Source: SIG452 sp045580405 (lineage in GTDB: Bacteria > Bacillota > Clostridia > UMGS1840). From it: DNA of 11,681 nucleotides. Every line of letters begins with the position of its first letter. Within the stretch, counting starts at the first letter, position 1. Made by a program: the position numbers and the translations under genes. Below, in pieces: positions 5,627 through 11,681 of this stretch. The DNA lies in NCBI GenBank assembly GCA_045580405.1, contig JAZNNT010000010.1, positions 1 through 11,681 of the forward strand, in the 5' to 3' direction. The notes under the pieces were generated by a model. The model ran no database searches. It saw only the letters and a list, made by a program, of their open reading frames with translations, and had not been told where the DNA came from.

Positions 5627-6631
5627 CTACTCCTTTTCCAGTTGTACCAAATGGGCAATTCCGGGGATGGATTCTCCTTGTAAGGAACTGGTGGGAGACA
5701 TCAATGCTCCCGTTGCCATAAATAAGATTTTTCGCCACTTCCCTTGGTTTAGTTGTTTTAACAGATAGGAATTTAACACAGAGGCGCTGCAGCCACATCC
5801 GGAACCTCCTGCGTGGGCATCCTGCTCCTGAGAGAAAATTAAATCTCCGCAATCCTCTAAGTTTTGAGCGGAATAGCCATTCTGGAACAACAGCTCCCGC
5901 AGCAGATCTTTGCCAATACTTCCCAAGTCACCTGTCACAATTAAGTCATAATTCCAGGGCGTGGTGTCAGTATCCTGAAAAAAGGAACAGAGCGTATCGC
6001 AGGCTGCAGGTGCCATCGCCGCTCCCATGTTGTTTAAGTCTTTGATACCTGCATCTATAACCTTTCCCACACAAGCATGGGTAATATGAACGCCGTTTGT
6101 TTTTTGCGAGAGAACAGTTGCCCCTGATCCCGTTACTGTCCATTGAGAGGACTGGGGTCTTTGACCACCATATTCCAACGGGAAACGAAATTGCCGCTCT
6201 GCCGAACAAAAATGACTGGAGGTAGCACAAAGCACATGTTTTGCAAATCCTCCGTCTACGCTCATTGCTCCCATAATCAGGCTTTCTGCCATGGTGGAGC
6301 ATGCGCCATAGAGTCCTAAAAAGGGAATCCCCAGTGTGCGAAGTGTGTAGTTGGTGGCGATACATTGGTTTAATAAGTCCCCGCCAAAACAAAGGGATAT
6401 CTCGTCTGTTGAAACCCCAGCCATTTCCAACGCACCTTTTGTGGACAGCTCAATCAGTTTACTTTCTGCCTTTTCCCAGCTTTCTTCCCCGAAATGCCCT
6501 TCACCAATGGTTAAATCAAACCATTTCCCCAAAGGCCCCTCCCATTCTTTTTTGCCTACCACTGAATAAAATCCCGTAATCGTAGGTTTACTCGAAAATA
6601 AAAGGGTAGAATTTCCAATTCGTTTTGCCAT
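5627..6631 (-). CDS. spoVAD: stage V sporulation protein AD
   Basis: A 334-residue soluble protein with a thiolase/ketoacyl synthase-like fold, close to the roughly 338 residues of Bacillus SpoVAD. It carries GACSTMAES (109-117), where C111 stands at the position of the thiolase-fold cysteine, and SSHFCSAERQFRFP (138-151). The glycine-rich C-terminal stretch is AGGSGCGCSAS (274-284), and FMATGALMSPTSSLQGESIP (304-323) is highly typical of the family. SpoVAD is known as the dipicolinic-acid-binding member of the SpoVA channel at the spore inner membrane. It is not thought to act as a condensing enzyme. The ATG follows the spoVAC stop after a single base, so translation is probably coupled. The gene is intact and is the middle member of spoVAC-D-E. 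Confidence 0.97.
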   Translation of the reverse strand: MAKRIGNSTLLFSSKPTITGFYSVVGKKEWEGPLGKWFDLTIGEGHFGEESWEKAESKLIELSTKGALEMAGVSTDEISLCFGGDLLNQCIATNYTLRTLGIPFLGLYGACSTMAESLIMGAMSVDGGFAKHVLCATSSHFCSAERQFRFPLEYGGQRPQSSQWTVTGSGATVLSQKTNGVHITHACVGKVIDAGIKDLNNMGAAMAPAACDTLCSFFQDTDTTPWNYDLIVTGDLGSIGKDLLRELLFQNGYSAQNLEDCGDLIFSQEQDAHAGGSGCGCSASVLNSYLLKQLNQGKWRKILFMATGALMSPTSSLQGESIPGIAHLVQLEKE

Positions 6632-6632
6632 A

Positions 6633-7079
6633 TCACATACCGCCTTTTATGAAAAAGTAAATCAGTCCGCCAAGGATGGAGGAGGAGATTCCGTACACAA
6701 TCACGGGTCCTGCAATTACAAACATTTTAGCACCAAGCCCCAGCACATATCCTTCGGTTTTAAATTCCATGGCAGGGGAAATCATAGCATTGGCAAAGCC
6801 GGTGATGGGGACCAATGTTCCGGCTCCTGCCCGTTTGGCCAGTTTGTCAAACAATCCAAGCCCTGTGAATAAGCCGCTTAGGAAGATTAATGAAATCGAG
6901 GCAATACATCCTGCATCTTCTTGGGGAATACCCATATTTTTGGCAATATTCATAATCACTTGCCCCAATACACAAATGGCACCACCCACAAAAAATGCCC
7001 AAAGGATATTTTTAAGCCAAGGACTTTTTCCCAGCCCGGAAACCATTTTTTGATATTCATTTTGATTGATTTTTTTCAT
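6633..7079 (-). CDS. spoVAC: stage V sporulation protein AC
   Basis: A 148-residue membrane protein of normal SpoVAC length. A polar N-terminus (MKKINQNEYQKMV) is followed by four likely membrane segments around residues 25-46, 55-78, 88-102 and 115-143. The motif GAGTLVPITGFANAM (85-99) and the following segment with PAMEFKTEG are diagnostic. SpoVAC is part of the Ca-dipicolinate channel of the inner spore membrane; in Bacillus it behaves as a mechanosensitive pore. It is the first gene of a three-gene operon and overlaps nothing upstream. Its ribosome binding site is poor (GGGAAGAAAG region), unlike most genes here. The 138-bp upstream region holds a sigma-G-like promoter candidate and an A+T-rich dyad. 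No spoVAA, spoVAB or sigF lies nearby, in line with clostridial gene sets. Confidence 0.96.
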   Translation of the reverse strand: MKKINQNEYQKMVSGLGKSPWLKNILWAFFVGGAICVLGQVIMNIAKNMGIPQEDAGCIASISLIFLSGLFTGLGLFDKLAKRAGAGTLVPITGFANAMISPAMEFKTEGYVLGLGAKMFVIAGPVIVYGISSSILGGLIYFFIKGGM

Positions 7080-7111
7080 TTTTTCACTTTCTTCCCGTCG
7101 ATTGTTTTTTC

Positions 7112-7146
7112 ATATCTATAGTTTTTTGAAAAAGGCAAATAGATAT
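7112..7146. repeat. A+T-rich dyad upstream of spoVAC
   Basis: ATATCTAT (7112-7119) and ATAGATAT (7139-7146) are perfect inverted arms 19 bp apart, around an inner TTTTTGAAAAA palindrome (7123-7133). The dyad covers most of the proposed spoVA promoter. It could be a regulator site or simply an effect of A+T-rich sequence. Confidence 0.4.
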
Positions 7147-7148
7147 TC
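7119..7148 (-). promoter_or_regulatory. possible forespore (sigma-G-like) promoter of spoVAC-D-E
   Basis: On the minus strand, GAATA (7148-7144) fits the sigma-G -35 pattern GHATR. AAAACTA (7125-7119) matches five of seven positions of the -10 pattern CATNHTA, with an 18-bp spacer. The location about 40 bp before spoVAC is right, but the -10 match is imperfect. Confidence 0.35.
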
Positions 7149-7217
7149 TGTCACATTTTTCTAAAAAAACAATAAAATGGTAATAACTGAAAAAGCCGAA
7201 AAAAAGGAGGATTATTT

Positions 7218-7577
7218 ATGAGATGGATGCGACGGGGTTTTCGCCGAGGTACATATTTAAAGCCAAGAGAAGAGAAAAACGGGAACAATGCCAATAAAAA
7301 AACTCTTCCCAAAACCTGGGAAGAGTTTTATGAACATGTTCTGCCGTTGCTTCGTCCTAATTTTCGTGGAAATTTGACGGAGCTTTCGGGCATATACCAG
7401 CATTTTTCCAAAACGGAGCAAAAAAATCTGACCGATAAACTTGCAGGTCAGATTCTGTTTGCACATTCGGATGTGGTGAGGGATATTCTCAAACGGTTAT
7501 CCGCACTGTCCTTGGATTTATCCCAACAAACGGAGGTGGCATATCGCCGTCTTCGTTTGGTGGACCGTTTTTTTTAA
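7218..7577 (+). CDS. hypothetical protein, 119 residues
   Basis: I do not recognise this protein. An excellent site, AAAAAGGAGG (7201-7210), stands seven bases before the ATG, which is the main reason to call it a gene. The N-terminus is strikingly basic and arginine-rich (MRWMRRGFRRGTYLKPR), followed by a polar, probably disordered stretch to about residue 30. The remainder (31-119) looks like a mainly helical soluble domain: TWEEFYEHVLPLLRP, LTELSGIYQHFSKTEQKNLTDKL, VVRDILKRLSALSLDLS, ending RRLRLVDRFF. No membrane segment, signal peptide or cysteine is seen. It is divergent from spoVAC and convergent with recO (15-bp gap). A terminator-like hairpin lies within codons 28-38. The position beside spoVA could suggest a sporulation role, but this is only an inference from location. 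Confidence 0.65.
   Translation: MRWMRRGFRRGTYLKPREEKNGNNANKKTLPKTWEEFYEHVLPLLRPNFRGNLTELSGIYQHFSKTEQKNLTDKLAGQILFAHSDVVRDILKRLSALSLDLSQQTEVAYRRLRLVDRFF
7296..7329 (-). terminator. intrinsic terminator for the recO operon, embedded in the opposing hypothetical gene
   Basis: AAAACTCTTCCCA (7299-7311) and TGGGAAGAGTTTT (7317-7329) form a perfect 13-bp stem with a five-base loop. Read on the minus strand, the stem is followed by seven T, the form of a strong rho-independent terminator. It stands about 265 bp past the recO stop. On the plus strand four T also follow, so it may stop part of the transcription of the gene that contains it. Confidence 0.7.
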
Positions 7578-7592
7578 TCACTTTTATCCCCT

Positions 7593-8354
7593 TTAATCTG
7601 CCATCATCACTTTTTTATAGTAGGTAAGGGTTTTGGGATGAAAATCGCTTTGTGCCAAAAAGTATTTTTCGCAAATCTTAGCAAATTCCTCTCGTGCTTC
7701 GGGGGATAAATCAAATGCCAAAAAACTTTTGATGTCTGCATCTAAGATATAGTTAATGGCAGAAAAGGTGGACATCGAAATCTTCAAGATATTTCGTTCT
7801 TCACCGAGACAACAGTCTTTACATAGAATACCGCCGTTTAACACATCGAAATAGCAGAATTTTTCGTTTTCCAATTCGTTCCCACATTCCATACATTCAA
7901 AGGCATGGGGAGTAAAGCCTTCGATGTCGGCAACTTTCATTTCGTAAGCACCTTTGATGAGTGCGGCATCTTTTTTACCTTGGTTTAAGGCGAATAAAGT
8001 GTTTAGTGTTAAACGAAGAAGCGGTTCATTGGGTTGGTTATCCATGGCAATGTTTCCTAAAACATCCAAAATATAAAACCCTAATGCTAAATTGGTAAGA
8101 CTGTTTTTAATATCCAAAAAGGAATGAATCATGGTAGCTTCCCGAAGATTTAAGGATTCACCCTTTTGGGAAAAGGTAAATTCTGAATATAAAAAGGGCT
8201 TTGCTCCTGATAGTTCTTTGCGTTTTAGGCTTTTGATGCCGGAAGCTTTGGCATGAAGCAGACCGTAGGAATCTGTCATCACGGTGAGCATTTTGTCTGC
8301 CTCGTTAAAATCGGTTTCCTTAACGATTAAGCCTTTTGCAGTAATAAAATCCAT
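7593..8354 (-). CDS. recO: DNA repair protein RecO
   Basis: A 253-residue protein of typical RecO length. The N-terminal OB fold (about 1-80) starts with the family-like ITAKGLIVKETDFNEADKML and continues with YGLLHAKASGIKS. A helical domain (about 85-150) follows. A zinc site is formed by C154 and C157 (ECMECG) with C178 and C181 (LCKDC), then a C-terminal helical part. RecO anneals single strands and, with RecR, loads RecA on SSB-coated DNA in the RecF pathway. The ATG is preceded by AAGGA at good spacing, and the gene begins nine bases after the plsY stop, making it the last gene of the radical SAM-der-plsY-recO set. In many Firmicutes recO lies next to era instead, so this placement is a local rearrangement. 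Confidence 0.93.
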   Translation of the reverse strand: MDFITAKGLIVKETDFNEADKMLTVMTDSYGLLHAKASGIKSLKRKELSGAKPFLYSEFTFSQKGESLNLREATMIHSFLDIKNSLTNLALGFYILDVLGNIAMDNQPNEPLLRLTLNTLFALNQGKKDAALIKGAYEMKVADIEGFTPHAFECMECGNELENEKFCYFDVLNGGILCKDCCLGEERNILKISMSTFSAINYILDADIKSFLAFDLSPEAREEFAKICEKYFLAQSDFHPKTLTYYKKVMMAD

Positions 8355-8363
8355 AGCGGTTCC

Positions 8364-8975
8364 TTACTTTTCTTTCTTTTTGAAAGAAATTTTATTTTCA
8401 GTGTGATTCCAAAGACGTTTTAAATTTTCGTGATGACGGATATACATAGAAACGGTCAGAACCACCAACAGCACCAATTTCAGCGGATTGGGATCAAAAA
8501 TTGCAAAGAAAATGATGGAGGAGGTGCTTCCTGCCAGTGAACCGACAGAAACATAACCGGTAATGGCAATCATTCCAACACCAACCAAAAGAACGTAAAG
8601 CCCTAAGAGAGGATTTAAGCAGAAGCAGGCACCCAGAGAGGTAGCAACGCCTTTTCCGCCTTTAAAGCCGAAAAATACAGGGAAATTGTGACCTACCACA
8701 GCGGTTGCCGCCGCAATATAAGAGTAGGAGACATTTTTTGTAATCAAAAAAACCAGCCAGTAGGCAATCACTGCTTTAAAGGTGTCTAAGAGCAGCACAA
8801 AAATAGCAGGCACTTTTCCCAAGGTACGCAAGGTGTTGGTGGTTCCTGCGTTTTTACTGCCGTGTTCACGAACATCAACCTTGTAAAACAGTTTTCCGAT
8901 GATGATGGAGAAGTTTAAGCTCCCCAGCAAATAGCCTAAAACGGCATATAAGATATAATACACAAATTCCGGCAT
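8364..8975 (-). CDS. plsY: glycerol-3-phosphate acyltransferase PlsY
   Basis: A 203-residue membrane enzyme of the usual PlsY size. It transfers an acyl group from acyl-phosphate (made by PlsX) to glycerol-3-phosphate, giving lysophosphatidic acid, the first membrane-bound step of phospholipid synthesis. The three family motifs are visible: HGSKNAGTTN (38-47), a variant of GSGNPGATN; GHNFPVFFGFKGGKGVAT (95-112); and RHHENLKRL (180-188). About six hydrophobic segments alternate with these cytoplasmic loops, and a lysine-rich tail follows. AAGGAGGA precedes the ATG. It lies 15 bp after der and 9 bp before recO, so co-transcription is very likely. The lysine in motif 1 (SKN for SGN) is a variation but need not remove activity. 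Confidence 0.95.
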   Translation of the reverse strand: MPEFVYYILYAVLGYLLGSLNFSIIIGKLFYKVDVREHGSKNAGTTNTLRTLGKVPAIFVLLLDTFKAVIAYWLVFLITKNVSYSYIAAATAVVGHNFPVFFGFKGGKGVATSLGACFCLNPLLGLYVLLVGVGMIAITGYVSVGSLAGSTSSIIFFAIFDPNPLKLVLLVVLTVSMYIRHHENLKRLWNHTENKISFKKKEK

Positions 8976-8990
8976 GGTAGTTCCTCCTTA

Positions 8991-10322
8991 TTAGAGTTTT
9001 TTCTTTTCGTTTCGTTCACGGATATAGAACTTGATGGGAGTACCCGTAAAATCAAATGCATTTCTTAGCTGGTTTTCCAGGTACCGTTCATAAGAAAAGT
9101 GCATCAGACGCGTATCATTTACAAAAATAACAAACTGAGGGGGATTTGCAGCAGATTGTACCGCATATAAAATTTTTAATCGTCTGCCCTTATCTGTGGG
9201 CGGCTGAACCCGTGCGGTGGCATCGGCAATTAAATCGTTTAACATCCCGGTGGTCACTCGACGGTTTCTGTTTTCATTCACGGTTTTTAACATGGGGAAG
9301 ATGGTGTCAATTCTCTGTCCGGTTTTTGCAGAAATAAACAGGGCAGGAGCGTACATCATATAGGAGAAGCCCTCTTTGATTTCAAGCTTCATTCTGTCCA
9401 TGGTTTTATCGTCTTTTTCAATGATATCCCATTTGTTTACCACAAAGATGGAAGCCTTTCCTTCGTTGTGGGCATAGCCGGCAATTTTGGTGTCTTGCTC
9501 GGTAACTCCTTCGGTGCCGTCTAACATAATGAGGCAAATGTCTGCTCTTTCAATGGCTGCGTAGGAACGAAGCACAGAGTATTTTTCCACTGCTTCGCTG
9601 ACCTTACTTTTTCTGCGGATGCCGGCAGTGTCAATAAACAGATATTTCTGACCGTCTTTTTCCACATAAGTGTCAATGGCATCACGGGTAGTGCCTGGCA
9701 CATTGCTCACAATCAGACGTTCTTCCCCAAGCAGACGGTTAATTAAAGAGGATTTTCCTGCGTTGGGTTTCCCGATGACCGCAATTTTTAGCACATCGTC
9801 GTCCTCTTCGGTTGTATCTTCTTTGGGGAATCCTGCTGCCACTTCATCCAGCAAATCACCGATGCCCATTCCCTGAATGGCGGAAATGGCAACGGGGTCT
9901 CCCAACCCCAAGTTATAGAATTCATAAAATTCCATAGGGGGGTCTCCGGGGGTGTCACATTTGTTACAAGCCAACACAATGGGTTTGCCCGAGCGCATCA
10001 GCATAGCGGCAACCTCACGGTCGGTAGCGGTAACACCGGCACGAACATCGGTTAAGAAAATGAGAACATCTGCAGTTTCAATTGCCGCTTCCGCCTGACG
10101 CTTCATCATCGAGGTGATTTCATCTGCAGAGTCGGGTTCAATCCCACCGGTATCGATGAGCAAAAAGCTTTTGGAAAGCCATTCTGCTTCGGAGATGATT
10201 CTGTCACGGGTAACGCCGGGAGTGTCCTCCACGATGGAGATTCTTTTTCCCGTGATACGGTTAAATAACTGGGATTTTCCCACATTGGGGCGTCCCACAA
10301 TTGCAACAATGGGTTTTGCCAT
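8991..10322 (-). CDS. der: ribosome biogenesis GTPase Der (EngA)
   Basis: A 443-residue protein with the unique tandem GTPase layout of Der. The first G domain has GRPNVGKS (10-17), DTGG (57-60) and NKCD (120-123). After an acidic linker (EDTTEEDDD, 168-176), the second G domain has GKPNAGKS (184-191), DTAG (231-234), NKWD (296-299) and SAK (331-333). A KH-like domain follows from about residue 355, ending in a lysine-rich tail. Der binds the maturing 50S ribosomal subunit in the cytoplasm and is essential in the bacteria tested. AAAGGAGG stands before the ATG at good spacing. It lies 25 bp after the radical SAM gene and 15 bp before plsY, the usual clostridial order, without the gpsA sometimes found after plsY. 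Confidence 0.98.
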   Translation of the reverse strand: MAKPIVAIVGRPNVGKSQLFNRITGKRISIVEDTPGVTRDRIISEAEWLSKSFLLIDTGGIEPDSADEITSMMKRQAEAAIETADVLIFLTDVRAGVTATDREVAAMLMRSGKPIVLACNKCDTPGDPPMEFYEFYNLGLGDPVAISAIQGMGIGDLLDEVAAGFPKEDTTEEDDDVLKIAVIGKPNAGKSSLINRLLGEERLIVSNVPGTTRDAIDTYVEKDGQKYLFIDTAGIRRKSKVSEAVEKYSVLRSYAAIERADICLIMLDGTEGVTEQDTKIAGYAHNEGKASIFVVNKWDIIEKDDKTMDRMKLEIKEGFSYMMYAPALFISAKTGQRIDTIFPMLKTVNENRNRRVTTGMLNDLIADATARVQPPTDKGRRLKILYAVQSAANPPQFVIFVNDTRLMHFSYERYLENQLRNAFDFTGTPIKFYIRERNEKKKL

Positions 10323-10347
10323 AGCTTGTTACCTCCTTTTTGGGGTG

Positions 10348-11649
10348 TTACAGGCACAGAGCATCCAAAAAGCTCTTGCCGTCGTTTTCGTTTAAAATAA
10401 CTTCACAGCCAAGTGCGGCTTCAATGTCTGAAATGGTCTTATCGTCTAAGGTCAGGTCGCCCTCTGCTCTTAAAATGGAGGAGGGGAGTACCAAATATTC
10501 CATTGGTTTGGTTTGTAACTGTTTAATAATATCGGTAGCGGTGAGTAGCCCTGCCACGGTGATTTTTTCGCCGAAGAATTTGTTTTTGATGGCAATTACT
10601 TCGGTTTTGGTGCCGAATTTTTCATCAAAGCGCCTTACCAATTTGGATAATGTGGGATATGCTGCTTCGGACACTGCTACCGTTTTTTTGCGGACAGGCT
10701 TTGGTTTTCGGTTGGCAAAGGACAGGTTAAATTCCTTCACAAAAGAAGATAACAATCCAACGCCGTTTTCAATTTGCGGAAAATCATCGTAATATGCTGC
10801 AGGGGGAAGATTGATTTCGCCTTTCACGAAAAACTCATCAGCAGGATACACAAAACGGGTACCGATTTCCCGATAGGCACGGTTGGAAATGTTGTGAATT
10901 TGCCGGATAATTGTTTGGCAATCCTCTTTGGTAAACGGCTCAATCTCGGTTAACCCGTCACGGAATTTGGTTAAGCCGATTGGCACAACAGACACACTGT
11001 TTACTTCGGCTTCGTACAGGTCGGTTAAGGATTTGGTTAATTCCTCACCATCATTCCATCCCTTACACAGTACAATCTGAGCGTTGACGGTGATACCGTT
11101 TTCCACAAGATAGGTGATTTTTTTCAGAATTCCGCCTGCATTTTTGTTATGAAGCATCTTTATCCGAAGTGCATCGTTGGTGGTATGCACCGAAATATTC
11201 ACGGGAGAAAGTCGCATTCTCACAATATTTTCGATTTCCTCATCTTTCATATTGGTTAAGGTGACATAATTGCCCGTCAAAAAAGACAGACGGGAATCGT
11301 CATCCTTAAAATACAAAGGCTTTCTCATCCCTTTGGGAAGTTGGTCAATAAAGCAGAAAATACATTTATTCCGACAGCTTTTGGGATTTTCAATAAAGGG
11401 CCTTTCATTGATAATACCTAAATCTTCATAGTGATTTTCCACGGTGACTTTTTTTTGCTCCTGATTTCTTACAAAGGAGATTTCCAATCGTTCATTACAG
11501 ATTAAAAAACCATACAGCAAACCGTCGGTCACTTCTTCGCCGTTGATATGGGGAATGACTGTGCTGCTGAATTCGTGGTTATCGATTGTTTCCATATAAA
11601 CATAGACTACATACCAATAATCTTTTTTAAAGGTATCGTTGGCGGTCAT
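10348..11649 (-). CDS. radical SAM / DUF512 domain protein, N-terminus uncertain
   Basis: A 433-residue protein counted from the ATG at 11649. The cluster motif CRNKCIFC (C92, C96, C99) has the CX3CX2C spacing that binds a [4Fe-4S] cluster for SAM cleavage. It is followed by FIDQLPKGMRKPLYFKDDDSR, characteristic of the DUF512 radical SAM proteins usually coded before der in Clostridia. The C-terminal half holds the DUF512 region, with LPPAAYYDDFPQIENGVGL. Members usually begin with a small PDZ domain; here only its second half is recognisable (INGEEVTDGLLYGFLI, 35-50). The reading frame stays open past 11649 to the window edge, and no good ribosome binding site precedes the ATG at 11649 or the internal one at residue 19, so the gene may begin outside the window. 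The substrate of the family is unknown. It heads the der-plsY-recO set. Confidence 0.85.
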   Translation of the reverse strand: MTANDTFKKDYWYVVYVYMETIDNHEFSSTVIPHINGEEVTDGLLYGFLICNERLEISFVRNQEQKKVTVENHYEDLGIINERPFIENPKSCRNKCIFCFIDQLPKGMRKPLYFKDDDSRLSFLTGNYVTLTNMKDEEIENIVRMRLSPVNISVHTTNDALRIKMLHNKNAGGILKKITYLVENGITVNAQIVLCKGWNDGEELTKSLTDLYEAEVNSVSVVPIGLTKFRDGLTEIEPFTKEDCQTIIRQIHNISNRAYREIGTRFVYPADEFFVKGEINLPPAAYYDDFPQIENGVGLLSSFVKEFNLSFANRKPKPVRKKTVAVSEAAYPTLSKLVRRFDEKFGTKTEVIAIKNKFFGEKITVAGLLTATDIIKQLQTKPMEYLVLPSSILRAEGDLTLDDKTISDIEAALGCEVILNENDGKSFLDALCL

Positions 11650-11681
11650 ATCTTTTTCCCATTCCCAGCCCTCGTCATATT

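Noticed and set aside
5967..6392. 141-codon minus-strand frame within spoVAD
   Set aside because: Same strand, different frame from the clearly recognisable SpoVAD; no start signal.
6676..7053. 125-codon plus-strand frame opposite spoVAC
   Set aside because: A shadow of the membrane-protein coding strand; no ribosome binding site or recognisable motif.
7560..7592. Intrinsic terminator at the T-run after the hypothetical gene
   Set aside because: Eight T are present at the stop codon, but no convincing stem stands directly before them.
10340..10792. 150-codon plus-strand frame opposite the radical SAM gene
   Set aside because: Antisense to a gene with clear family motifs; serine- and proline-rich shadow translation.

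Overview
The window looks like chromosome from an endospore-forming member of the Firmicutes, most likely class Clostridia. The evidence is a spoVACDE sporulation operon, a 2-oxoacid:ferredoxin oxidoreductase typical of anaerobes, the radical SAM/DUF512 - der - plsY neighbourhood common in Clostridia, AAGGAGG-type ribosome binding sites, and A+T-rich intergenic DNA with strong intrinsic terminators. The species cannot be named from the sequence.

Layout. (1) 1-964 (+): the 3' part of the TPP-binding beta subunit and the complete gamma subunit of a 2-oxoacid:ferredoxin oxidoreductase. (2) 1043-2667 (+): diaminopimelate decarboxylase (lysA) followed by a thioredoxin, ending at a bidirectional terminator. 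A 78-bp leader before lysA holds two hairpins, the second with the weak ribosome binding site in its loop. (3) 2710-3458: a small XRE-type repressor (-) and a divergent membrane protein with a C-terminal zinc finger (+). They share an intergenic region with a perfect-consensus promoter and a 19-bp perfect palindrome, which looks like a regulator/target pair. (4) 3497-5211: a DUF554 membrane protein (-) and a divergent LysR regulator (+) with overlapping divergent promoters. (5) 5259-7079 (-): spoVAC-spoVAD-spoVAE, for dipicolinic acid movement into spores. (6) 7218-7577 (+): an unrecognised 119-residue protein with a very good ribosome binding site and a terminator-like hairpin inside its coding sequence. 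(7) 7593-11649 (-): a housekeeping operon, radical SAM/DUF512 - der - plsY - recO, covering a probable iron-sulfur enzyme, ribosome assembly, phospholipid synthesis and DNA repair.

Transcription units are tightly packed. Convergent neighbours are separated by short bidirectional terminators at 2667-2711, 3458-3495 and 5224-5256. The convergent pair orphan/recO has no such terminator in its 15-bp gap. The best terminator for the recO operon instead lies inside the opposing gene at 7296-7329.

I see no mobile element, CRISPR array, rRNA or tRNA gene, and no defence or biosynthetic cluster. Most of the window is ordinary core genome. The items most worth a second look are the XRE/zinc-finger membrane protein pair with its operator, the terminator embedded in the orphan gene, the atypical N-terminus of the radical SAM protein, and the paired hairpins ahead of lysA.
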